A stretch of 5,801 nucleotides of DNA. Source: Candidatus Glassbacteria bacterium RIFCSPLOWO2_12_FULL_58_11. GTDB taxonomy: Bacteria; Gemmatimonadota; Glassbacteria; GWA2-58-10. Of the stretch, positions 1-5,801 are shown piece by piece (the stretch's first letter is position 1; every line of letters starts with the position of its first letter). The notes beneath the pieces were generated by a model. The model saw only the letters and a list, made by a program, of their open reading frames with translations, was not told the DNA's origin and made no database searches. Where the stretch lies: NCBI GenBank assembly GCA_001780825.1, contig MFIX01000075.1:1-5801 (forward strand), given 5' to 3'. Made by a program: the position numbers and the translations under genes.

Positions 1-1713
1 TCCATACGGCGGGTTGCCGATCACCGCATCGAACCCGCCGGCCTCCATTATCTCCTTGAACTCAGCCTGCCAGTCAAAAGCGTTTATCCGGTAAATCTCC
101 TCGCCACCGAACAGCTCGGTCTGGCGGCCCTGGTAATAATCCGGTCCGATCAGGGAGTTGCCGCACTTGATATTGTTTCCCAGGTCCGGCAGGACCCGCT
201 TGTGCAGCAGGGACAACTGCCGCGTCTGAAGGTTGGCGTCCTCCATTTCCAGGACTTTAAGCAGCAAGGAGAGCTTGGTCACCTCAACGGCTTGGGGATC
301 TATGTCCACTCCGAAAATGTTGTCCAGCAGAATCCTTTTCCGCTCCTCCGTGGTAAGCCGCCACTGGTCTCCACGGCCCTTGTAAAGCCGTGGATTTTTC
401 CCTTTGGCCCACTTTCCGGGATCGTCCTTAATGTATTCAGCCAGATACCAGTCCAGCAGGTACTGGAAAGCGCCCAAAAGAAACGAACCCGAGCCGCAGG
501 CCGGGTCGAGCACTTTCAACCTGGCGGCGCTGCCCCGCGGCCCGGGGTTTTTGCTCTCCAGCAGCTTGCCGACCGTGCTTTCCACTATATAATTGACGAT
601 ATATGTCGGGGTATAATAGACCCCTCCGGCCTTGCGCACCTCCGGCTTGTCCTCGACCTTCGCCCGGTGCCCCTCGGTCAACCGGATCACCTTTCCCAGG
701 AACTGCTCGTAAACCTGGCCCAGGATATCCGAGGGCAGGACCGAAAACTCGTACGGGCTGTCCGGGTAATACAGGTTTTTCAGTACATCTTTCAGGACAT
801 TATCATCCACACTCAAACCGGGAGTCAGGCTGTCCTCACCGGCGGCCCGGTCTTTTTCCGGGCTGAAATGGAAAAGCCCGGAATTGTATTTGTTGTCCGC
901 TTGCCGGAAAATCTGGAAAAGCCGCTGGTAAACCCGGCCACCGTTAAGCAGGGCCTGCAACTGGGCGTAAGACTCGATACCCCGGTCCTCACTGATGCGC
1001 AGGAAGATTATCCTGTCGATAGTCAACTGCACCGCGAAATTAAGCTCTCGTTGTGTCAGGCCTGGGTTTCGCAGTGCCAGGTTACGGGCCAGCAGCTCGC
1101 GCCAGCGCTCTATCTCCTGCAGGAAAGCCTTATCGACCTCGGCGGTTCCGCGTTTTGCGGCGCTCGAAACGGCGTAGCGGTCAAACGAGCCTTTCAGGAT
1201 GGAATCATGAGAGAAAATTCCGGCCAGGTCATCCCATTTATCCGGGTAATCGGAATATTTCAGGTAGAGAGTCCGCGCGGTTGAGGCTTTGTCCGTCTTT
1301 ACCGGCTTGACCCGGCAGTCGTAAACCGCGAACTCTTCAAAATCCGTCAGTATGGAAAGGGGGAGCCTGGCGCTCCAGGCATAGCGGCGCAGCTGGTACG
1401 CCGGGTGAGTGTCTTCTCTGATATTGATCGAGGGTTTCTTGGATTCCAGAAAGAATTTGCGCACGCCCCCGATCCTGAAACAGTAATCGGGGGCCTTTGT
1501 TCCGCTCCCGACCTTAATCGCATCCTCGTGAATAACCTCTTTGTAAGCCTCGGCCCAGCCTTTCCGATTGGAGATGTCCCAACCCAATTCCTCGAAAAAG
1601 GGATCTATAAACTCCCGCCGCACCTGGGTTTCGTTGTACGGTTCTCTTTTGTAAGTTTCTATATTACTCTCAAAGCGTTCAACAAGTTCAAGTACTCTCC
1701 GTGGTGCTGGCAT
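1..1713 (-). CDS. Type IIG (Eco57I-like) restriction enzyme/N6-adenine DNA methyltransferase, N-terminal 571 codons, cut by window edge
   Basis: Single-chain restriction-modification enzyme expected to methylate adenine at its recognition site and cleave nearby unmodified DNA. The frame is open from the ATG at 1713 to base 1, so the 3' part is missing. The start is supported by AAAGGA (1721-1726) 7 nt upstream. Residues about 21-43 (EPYNETQVRREFIDPFF) and PD at 75-76, ESK at 90-92 and QxxxY at 107-111 form a PD-(D/E)XK nuclease domain of the HsdR-like type, with catalytic residues D76, E90 and K92 present. A helical connector follows. The methyltransferase begins with GGVYYTP (363-369, motif X), DPACGSGSF (403-411, motif I, AdoMet binding), GVDIDP (468-473) and CGNSL (517-521). 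It reaches NPPYG (567-571, catalytic motif IV) exactly at the window edge. Family members are usually about 900-1100 residues and end in a target-recognition domain, which would lie outside. No frameshift or lost catalytic residue is seen in this part. Domain assignment is strong; DNA specificity cannot be read. Confidence 0.93.
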   Translation of the reverse strand, partial: MPAPRRVLELVERFESNIETYKREPYNETQVRREFIDPFFEELGWDISNRKGWAEAYKEVIHEDAIKVGSGTKAPDYCFRIGGVRKFFLESKKPSINIREDTHPAYQLRRYAWSARLPLSILTDFEEFAVYDCRVKPVKTDKASTARTLYLKYSDYPDKWDDLAGIFSHDSILKGSFDRYAVSSAAKRGTAEVDKAFLQEIERWRELLARNLALRNPGLTQRELNFAVQLTIDRIIFLRISEDRGIESYAQLQALLNGGRVYQRLFQIFRQADNKYNSGLFHFSPEKDRAAGEDSLTPGLSVDDNVLKDVLKNLYYPDSPYEFSVLPSDILGQVYEQFLGKVIRLTEGHRAKVEDKPEVRKAGGVYYTPTYIVNYIVESTVGKLLESKNPGPRGSAARLKVLDPACGSGSFLLGAFQYLLDWYLAEYIKDDPGKWAKGKNPRLYKGRGDQWRLTTEERKRILLDNIFGVDIDPQAVEVTKLSLLLKVLEMEDANLQTRQLSLLHKRVLPDLGNNIKCGNSLIGPDYYQGRQTELFGGEEIYRINAFDWQAEFKEIMEAGGFDAVIGNPPYG

Positions 1714-1771
1714 GAGTATTTCCTTTGAGCACATTCATAAATCAAATTAGAGCTTACTCGCCATCCTAAAA

Positions 1772-1799
1772 ATAATAATCAAATCAGCGCCTATTGCAA
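1772..1799 (-). promoter_or_regulatory. Candidate sigma-70-like promoter of the Type IIG gene
   Basis: On the minus strand, TTGCAA (1794-1799, 4 of 6 matches to the -35 consensus) is followed after 16 nt by TATTAT (1772-1777, 5 of 6 matches to the -10 consensus). Transcription would start near 1765 and give a leader of about 50 nt before the ATG at 1713. The surrounding 1740-1810 is markedly more AT-rich than the genes on either side. This is a motif match only. Confidence 0.4.
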
Positions 1800-1842
1800 T
1801 CAGATTATCACTCACTTCTCTTTCCATCCCCCCCAAACAGTC

Positions 1843-1885
1843 CGGGCGGCTGCCCCGGTATTCCTCCCAGCGGAGCGGCCGCCCG
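1843..1885 (-). terminator. GC-rich inverted repeat after the arsA operon, possible terminator
   Basis: CGGGCGGC at 1843-1850 is perfectly complementary to GCCGCCCG at 1878-1885, with 27 nt between. It lies 40 nt past the stop of the small gene that ends the leftward operon, the right place for a terminator. In the leftward direction the stem is followed by only a short T run (GTTTG) and then a G run, so it is not a canonical intrinsic terminator. It could also be a Rho-related or purely structural repeat. Confidence 0.3.
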
Positions 1886-1924
1886 TAAGTTAAAAGCGCT
1901 TAATTATTTTCCCTAAGTTGCGGC

Positions 1925-2158
1925 TTACTCCACCTCCACCTTCTTCGGTCCCTTCTTGGCCTTCTTCTCGCCATCCTCGATCCTCTTGATGCTCGAATCC
2001 AGCAGGGCGCGCAGGGCCAGAAGCTGCTCCTTGCGCGCGGCCTGGGCGTGAACCCGGACATCCCCGGGCACCGCATCCAGAACCAGGTCCACTACTTTCC
2101 GCTCGATGTCGAAAAGCGAATTGACCAGCTCGATGATCTTGTCTTTTTTACTGGACAT
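1925..2158 (-). CDS. Small charged helical protein (77 aa) encoded directly downstream of the ArsA ATPase, function unknown
   Basis: I cannot assign a function. The protein has no signal peptide, membrane segment or cysteine. It looks like two helices, about residues 6-30 and 34-62, separated by Pro31-Gly32. The second helix contains RVHAQAARKEQLLALRALLD (35-54), a patterned, conserved-looking stretch that is the most useful search handle. A lysine-rich tail follows (GEKKAKKGPKK, 63-73) and then an acidic end. The gene begins 3 nt after the ArsA stop codon, and its ribosome binding site lies within the last ArsA codons, so the two are very probably co-transcribed and translationally coupled. 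The likeliest role is a partner, adaptor or cargo of the ATPase; this is inferred from position only. The strong ribosome binding site, the coupling and the low-complexity but well-patterned sequence argue for a real gene. Confidence 0.78.
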   Translation of the reverse strand: MSSKKDKIIELVNSLFDIERKVVDLVLDAVPGDVRVHAQAARKEQLLALRALLDSSIKRIEDGEKKAKKGPKKVEVE

Positions 2159-2161
2159 TGT

Positions 2162-3334
2162 TCAATCTCCTTTGGCAAAAACCACTTTAAGCTGTTCTCC
2201 GGTAAAAGCCGCCTTTTCAATTTCGTACCTCACCAGCATATCCGGCAGGAGAATTTCCCTTCGGACATTGCCGGTGCTGAGAAGCAGATGGTTGTCATCC
2301 TTGAGCAGCTCGAAATCTTTCTTCTCCAGAAAAGGCAGGTCCAGTGAAAAAACGTACTTTTCTCCCTCCTTCGTGAATTTCTGGGGTTGGCCTTTGTGGA
2401 AAACCTCCATCGGATTGAGATCCTTATAGATCGCTTTTGCCATCTCCGACAGCAGTTGCTTGCCGAAAATCTCGTTTTTCATCAGGTAGGATTCGAGTAT
2501 CGGCAGCGGGGCGAAACAATCGCGGATCTCCTCGAGGTACTTTATCTGTGCTTTGCGCCATTCGCGGAAATAGGACCGGCCCGCTTTGGGCGGCATGATC
2601 CGGTTGACAATCACGCAGTCTATCGGGTAGCTGTAAAGGTTCAGGTAGGTAAAAGCCCTTCGGCTTTCATCGATCACCACTTTCTCCGGGTTCATGACCA
2701 GCCGGACCGAGGACACCTCCGGATCGGTCAGCAAGCTGTGCAGACGGCCGATCTCCTCGAACAAGGTTTCGATCTTGTCGTAAACCTCATCGGTGGGGAT
2801 CGGCAGGCCCAGGATGGTCTTCCGGATCGGCCGGATGGTCTTGGCGATTTTGCGCTCCATCGGCAGGATCTTCTTGATCCACCAGCGGGCGACATCCGGC
2901 AAGCTCAGCAGGCGCAGGGTCTGGGCGGTCGGAGCGCAGTCGATCACCATGCAGTCATAGGCCCCGGATTCCCTGGCATTGTAAATCTCCATCAGGCCGA
3001 ACACCTCATCCATGCCCGGGGGCACCGCCATTTCCTCGGAGATAATGTCGCTCAGGCCACCCGCGGACTTGATCAGGGTGGAGAAAAACCGGTGCAGCAC
3101 ATCCCAGTTCGCGGATAGCTCCACGAGAGCGTTAATTTCCTTGGCCCAGAGGTTTTCCTGGATCCGGACCGGACTGTTGGCCAGCTTGGTGTCAAAGGCA
3201 TCGCCCAGCGAGTGAGCGGGGTCCGTGCTGACCACCAGGGTCCTCTGTCCCTGGCCGGCAATCCTAAGAGCCGTGGCCGCGGCAATCGTGGTTTTGCCTA
3301 CCCCGCCCTTGCCGGTAAAAAGAATCGTTCGCAT
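2162..3334 (-). CDS. ArsA/Get3-family ATPase with C-terminal HSP20-like domain (390 aa)
   Basis: A dimeric P-loop ATPase of the SIMIBI class, related to arsenite-pump ATPase ArsA and the tail-anchored-protein targeting factor Get3; expected to be cytosolic. The deviant Walker A GKGGVGKTT is at residues 8-16, switch I STDPAHSLGDAFD at 36-48 and switch II VIDCAPTAQTLRLL at about 130-143. A core segment VRLVMNPEKVVIDESRRAFTY is followed by VIVNRIMPP. Residues about 319-387 (YVFSLDLPFLEKKDF, then VRREILLPDML) match the small beta-sandwich HSP20-like domain found at the end of many bacterial ArsA proteins. Only one ATPase unit is present, unlike the duplicated E. coli ArsA. The Get3 CxxC zinc motif is not visible, and the only notable cysteine near the switch is C133. 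I chose the ATG at 3334 because the P-loop of this family starts within a few residues of the N-terminus; a longer frame from a GTG at 3415 adds 27 unconvincing residues. The Shine-Dalgarno sequence at 3334 is weak. With no arsB, arsD or arsR nearby, a role in protein targeting or chaperoning is more likely than arsenic resistance (inference). Confidence 0.92.
   Translation of the reverse strand: MRTILFTGKGGVGKTTIAAATALRIAGQGQRTLVVSTDPAHSLGDAFDTKLANSPVRIQENLWAKEINALVELSANWDVLHRFFSTLIKSAGGLSDIISEEMAVPPGMDEVFGLMEIYNARESGAYDCMVIDCAPTAQTLRLLSLPDVARWWIKKILPMERKIAKTIRPIRKTILGLPIPTDEVYDKIETLFEEIGRLHSLLTDPEVSSVRLVMNPEKVVIDESRRAFTYLNLYSYPIDCVIVNRIMPPKAGRSYFREWRKAQIKYLEEIRDCFAPLPILESYLMKNEIFGKQLLSEMAKAIYKDLNPMEVFHKGQPQKFTKEGEKYVFSLDLPFLEKKDFELLKDDNHLLLSTGNVRREILLPDMLVRYEIEKAAFTGEQLKVVFAKGD
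2167..2173 (-). promoter_or_regulatory. Ribosome binding site of the 77-aa gene, inside the end of the ArsA gene
   Basis: Minus-strand AAAGGAG lies 8 nt before the ATG at 2158 and overlaps the last sense codons of the upstream ATPase gene (Lys-Gly-Asp-stop). Ribosomes finishing the ATPase would be placed to start on the small gene, so the two products are probably made in linked amounts. Confidence 0.7.
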
Positions 3335-3664
3335 AAGGTCCCGGGAATTGGAGGTGAATATCCGTTGTCGAGCGATAAGCGGCCCACAAACTTTGGAACC
3401 CGAACCGAAAGGCACTCATTTTTTAATATAATTCATTCAGCAGGATTGTGACATAATTTTCAAGAATATTTATCTGCGAAAGCGACGGGCCGCCCGGGAA
3501 TAAAGAATCCAGGAGATTTCCCGCGGACCGCTCCCATGTCTCGGCTGCATTCTATTTTCCCTGTTGCCCGCTCTGCTCCATTTCTCTATTTTATCTTTAT
3601 TGAATGCCGGCTTTAAGCTTTTTCTCCTTTCCGCGCCGGCTCAAATTTTTTCAGCCGCCAAACC
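3335..3664. other. Divergent intergenic region between the ArsA operon and the helicase gene
   Basis: No convincing gene is seen here. The central part (about 3416-3480) is AT-rich and should hold the leftward promoter of the ArsA operon, although no good -35/-10 pair could be chosen. TATATT (minus strand, 3425-3430) could be a -10 element without a proper -35. An inverted repeat CGGGAA (3495-3500)/TTCCCG (3518-3523) with a 17-nt gap could be an operator or chance. The self-complementary hexamer GCCGGC occurs at 3606-3611 and 3635-3640 in the helicase leader, and a run of six or more T follows at about 3645-3651. Extended frames into this region from a GTG (3415, leftward) and a TTG (3564, rightward) are rejected as starts. 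Confidence 0.6.
3564..3592 (+). promoter_or_regulatory. Candidate sigma-70-like promoter of the helicase gene
   Basis: TTGCCC (3564-3569, 4 of 6 to -35) and TATTTT (3587-3592, 4 of 6 to -10) are separated by 17 nt. Transcription would begin near 3599, about 65 nt before the preferred ATG at 3666 and downstream of the alternative TTG start at 3564, which would then not be translated. An upstream alternative, GTGACA (3448-3453) with TATCTG (3471-3476), is weaker. Motif evidence only. Confidence 0.3.
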
Positions 3665-3665
3665 C

Positions 3666-5753
3666 ATGAACTCGCCCCTCGATGGCCTCAACCCGGACCA
3701 GGCCCGCGCGGTCACCAGCCCGGCAAAGCGTCTACTGGTGCTGGCCGGGGCAGGCAGCGGCAAGACCTTCGTGATCACCCGCCGCATCCTTCACCTGGTC
3801 GCCTCCGGAAGCGCCCGGCCCGAGCAGGTCCTGGCGATAACTTTTACCCGCAACGCCGCCCGCGAGATGGCCCGCCGCCTGGGCGAAAGCCCTGAGAATA
3901 GCCCAAGCGGCCCGCGCTATAATGTGCGCACTTTCCACTCCCTCTGCTACCTGATCCTGCGCAAGCACTGGCGGCTCATTCTCGAGCGGCCTTTCCGCCT
4001 GGTCACCGACTCGGCGACGGAGAGCCGGAAAACCGCACCGGAGCTGCGCGGGGTAAGCACCAAGAGCGAACTGCTACTGGAGGCGATCCGCTCCCTGTTC
4101 AGCGAGCCGGATTTCCGTATCGCTTTCAAGCGCTACCTATGGGATTACCAGATCAGCGCCGAGGAGAGCGACCGTTTCGGCGGCGGCTATGACCCCCGGC
4201 CGCAGCGCTACCTGACCCTGGCCGGCGAGCGGGTCCGCTCCTATGCCGAGCGGGATATCGCCAACTGGCTGCGCGAGAACGGGATTTCTTACCTATACCG
4301 TAATCTTGCGCAATGGAGCTCGCCCTCTTTCAGCCCGGATTTTTACTTGCCCGCGACAGACACTTACCTCGAGGTCTGGGAGTTCGGCCGCGGCAATCCC
4401 ATCGAGCGCCAGAACCGTCTGGCCCAGTACCGGGCCAGGGATAAGCGGCTGATCGAGGTGTACCGGGATGAGCTGCTCGATTTCCCGGCTGTCGAAAAGC
4501 GGCTTGCCGGAGCCTTGCCCGAGTTTTTCCCGCAGGGTGTGGAATCGCTCTCCGCCGGCGACCTGGATGAGCTGGAAAGCGCCTCGGCCGGCTATCCCGA
4601 GGCGCTGAAAGGCTTCCTTTCCCTGGCCGAGGAAATCCTCGACCGGATGAAAAACCACTCGATCACGCCAGAGCAGATCGAAGAGCGGCTGAAAATGGAA
4701 AAGCACGCGCGCAGCCGTTCTTTCTATGCCCTTTTCCTGCGCATCCACGAGCGCTACCAGACGCTCCTTACGCGGGAGGGCGCGCTGGATTTCAACGAGC
4801 TGATCCTCAAGACAGTCGAGCTCTTCGAAACTCACCCGGACCTGCGCGAGCGTTACCGCAGCCGCTGGCGGCATGTCCTGGTCGATGAATACCAGGATGT
4901 GAACACCCCCCAGGTGCTGCTGCTCAAACAGCTCGCCGGGCCGGAGAACAGCCTGACCTGCGTGGGCGATGACTGGCAGAGCATCTATGGCTTCCGCGGC
5001 TCGGATGTATCCCACATCCTGGAGTTCGAAAAGGCATTCCAATCCTGCGAGGTGGTGCCGCTGCGGGTAAATTACCGCAACAGCACCCCGGTGGTGGCTT
5101 TCGCCAACCTGTCTGTGCGAAAGTGCCACGCATTCCGGGACAAGCCCTCGATTGCGCTCAAGGAAGGCGGCAGGCCGATAGTGCTATTCCGGGCCCGCCA
5201 CCTGTACGAGGATGGCGTGGGATACGTGGCGGCGCGGGTCCGTGAGCTGACCGAGGAGGAGGGGTTCGATCCGGCTGAGGTGCTGATCCTCTACCGCAGG
5301 AACTCGAGTTTCCGCCTGTTGGGCGAGGCCTTGCGCGACTCCGGCCTGAAAGTGCGCCACGAGACGATCCATGCGGCCAAGGGCCTGGAGGCGCGAGCCG
5401 TGATCCTATGGGCCCTGACCGGCGGCAAGGGCGGGTTTCCCAGTATCTGGGATGAGGGCCGGATTGTCCGGCTGCTGCTGCCCGGGGACCGCAACCGTCG
5501 CCTGGATGAGGAGCGCCGGATATTTTATGTCGCCCTGACCCGCAGTCTGGAGCGCCTGTATCTGGTCAGCGAACAGCACAACCCCTCTCCGTTCCTGGAA
5601 AATGTCCCGGAAAAATATTTTGCCGGTTCTGCGCTTAGCGCGCCCGGGCCGACGGCCCGGGAGATCCGCTCCTGCCGGAAGTGCGGAGCCGCCCTGCCCT
5701 CGGACTACCGCTTCTGCCCGTATTGCTTCGAGGGTCTGGAGCGGCTGAAATGA
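3666..5753 (+). CDS. DNA helicase IV (HelD-like) SF1 helicase with inserted PD-(D/E)XK-like domain and C-terminal zinc ribbon (695 aa)
   Basis: ATP-driven 3'-5' DNA helicase of the UvrD/Rep superfamily. Motifs in order: LNPDQARAV (8-16, Q motif), GAGSGKT (28-34, Walker A), TFTRNAAREM (59-68, Ia), TFHSL (88-92, Ib), VDEYQD (406-411, Walker B/II), VGDDWQSIYGFRGSD (433-447, III), NYRN (469-472, IV), IHAAKGLEA (568-576, V) and FYVALTR (620-626, VI). GDDWQ in motif III instead of GDDDQ, and NPSPFLE after motif VI, resemble E. coli helicase IV rather than UvrD or Rep. Residues about 180-275 form an insertion with ERDIANWL (195-202), PDFYLP (224-229) and YLEVWEFG (234-241), the layout of a PD-(D/E)XK nuclease fold with acidic residues E195, D225 and E236; the usual Lys of ExK is Trp238. 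The end carries CxxC (670-673) and CxxC (684-687), a zinc ribbon absent from E. coli HelD. I start at ATG 3666 because family members begin just before the Q motif; a TTG at 3564 would add 34 unlikely residues. No clear Shine-Dalgarno precedes it. Likely role: DNA repair or recombination, possibly processing of foreign DNA. Confidence 0.93.
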   Translation: MNSPLDGLNPDQARAVTSPAKRLLVLAGAGSGKTFVITRRILHLVASGSARPEQVLAITFTRNAAREMARRLGESPENSPSGPRYNVRTFHSLCYLILRKHWRLILERPFRLVTDSATESRKTAPELRGVSTKSELLLEAIRSLFSEPDFRIAFKRYLWDYQISAEESDRFGGGYDPRPQRYLTLAGERVRSYAERDIANWLRENGISYLYRNLAQWSSPSFSPDFYLPATDTYLEVWEFGRGNPIERQNRLAQYRARDKRLIEVYRDELLDFPAVEKRLAGALPEFFPQGVESLSAGDLDELESASAGYPEALKGFLSLAEEILDRMKNHSITPEQIEERLKMEKHARSRSFYALFLRIHERYQTLLTREGALDFNELILKTVELFETHPDLRERYRSRWRHVLVDEYQDVNTPQVLLLKQLAGPENSLTCVGDDWQSIYGFRGSDVSHILEFEKAFQSCEVVPLRVNYRNSTPVVAFANLSVRKCHAFRDKPSIALKEGGRPIVLFRARHLYEDGVGYVAARVRELTEEEGFDPAEVLILYRRNSSFRLLGEALRDSGLKVRHETIHAAKGLEARAVILWALTGGKGGFPSIWDEGRIVRLLLPGDRNRRLDEERRIFYVALTRSLERLYLVSEQHNPSPFLENVPEKYFAGSALSAPGPTAREIRSCRKCGAALPSDYRFCPYCFEGLERLK
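5643..5661 (+). repeat. Perfect GC-only hairpin within the helicase gene
   Basis: CCCGGGCC (5643-5650) and GGCCCGGG (5654-5661) form a perfect 8-bp stem with a 3-nt loop. It encodes the linker between the helicase body and the zinc ribbon. A smaller palindrome, GCGCTTAGCGC, lies just upstream at about 5631-5641. No T run follows, so it is not an intrinsic terminator. Confidence 0.6.
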
Positions 5754-5801
5754 CTTTCAGGCAGTTCCCGAGCCTGGGGAGCGGCGCGCGCATGAAACAT
5801 G
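5750..5801 (+). CDS. Probable next gene in the helicase operon, first 17 codons only
   Basis: The ATG at 5750 overlaps the helicase stop codon as ATGA, a common arrangement for translationally coupled genes. GGAG at 5738-5741 sits 8 nt upstream, and the frame is open to the window end (MTFRQFPSLGSGARMKH). A second in-frame ATG at 5792 has GGGGAG (5776-5781) 10 nt ahead and is an alternative start. The visible part is too short to identify a product. Confidence 0.45.
   Translation, partial: MTFRQFPSLGSGARMKH

Noticed and set aside
202..1284. Long plus-strand open frame (360 codons) opposite the restriction enzyme gene
   Set aside because: It lies wholly antisense to a gene with clear nuclease and methyltransferase motifs. 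Its translation shows no recognisable domain and follows from low stop frequency in GC-rich DNA.
2387..3118. Plus-strand open frame (243 codons) opposite the ArsA gene
   Set aside because: Antisense to the ATPase core, with a His/Gln/Asp-rich, shadow-like composition and no domain.
2162..3334. Arsenic resistance operon
   Set aside because: Only one ATPase unit with an HSP20-like tail is present, the metal-binding cysteine set is not evident, and no arsB, arsD, arsR or arsC is seen in the window.
3335..3415. 27-residue N-terminal extension of the ArsA protein from a GTG start
   Set aside because: The P-loop of this family starts almost at the N-terminus, the extension is not family-like, and no ribosome binding site precedes the GTG.
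3564..3665. 34-residue N-terminal extension of the helicase from a TTG start, hydrophobic enough to resemble a signal peptide
   Set aside because: A DNA helicase should be cytosolic, the family starts just before LNPDQ, and the stretch overlaps the likely promoter and AT-rich leader.
4293..5129. Minus-strand open frame (278 codons) opposite the helicase gene
   Set aside because: Antisense to conserved helicase motifs II-IV, with no domain or ribosome binding site that would support it.
1..5801. CRISPR arrays, tRNA or rRNA genes, insertion sequences
   Set aside because: No regularly spaced direct repeats, no tRNA-like cloverleaf or rRNA sequence, and no transposase or terminal inverted repeats were seen on reading both strands.

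Overview
This is a GC-rich bacterial window with short intergenic gaps, AT-rich promoter regions and Shine-Dalgarno sequences ahead of at least three genes. Nothing fixes the phylum. The proteins look bacterial, and a single-ATPase ArsA with an HSP20-like tail occurs in many bacterial lineages, so I make no taxonomic claim beyond Bacteria.

Left part (1-1713, minus strand): the N-terminal 571 codons of a large Type IIG (Eco57I-like) restriction enzyme-methyltransferase. It has a PD-(D/E)XK nuclease domain, a helical connector and the start of an N6-adenine methyltransferase. The window cuts it exactly at the catalytic NPPY motif, so the rest of the methyltransferase and the target-recognition region lie outside. 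A gene-free stretch follows (1714-1924) with a plausible promoter for this gene and a GC-rich inverted repeat at the end of the next operon.

Middle part (1925-3334, minus strand): a tight two-gene operon. The first gene encodes a single-domain ArsA/Get3-type ATPase carrying a C-terminal HSP20-like beta domain. The second, 3 nt downstream and with its ribosome binding site inside the end of the first, encodes a 77-residue charged helical protein of unknown function. No arsenic genes are visible, so a role in protein targeting or chaperoning fits better than arsenite export.

Right part (3666-5753, plus strand): a divergently transcribed superfamily 1 helicase of the DNA helicase IV (HelD-like) group. 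A PD-(D/E)XK-like domain is inserted between helicase motifs Ib and II, and a four-cysteine zinc ribbon is added at the C-terminus. Its stop overlaps the ATG of a probable next gene (5750 onwards), of which only 17 codons are seen. The 331-base divergent region 3335-3664 holds the promoters.

The restriction enzyme and the nuclease-domain helicase could both act on foreign or damaged DNA, but the ArsA operon lies between them and nothing shows that the three units form one system. The most interesting items are the ArsA-HSP20/small-protein pair and the domain architecture of the helicase.
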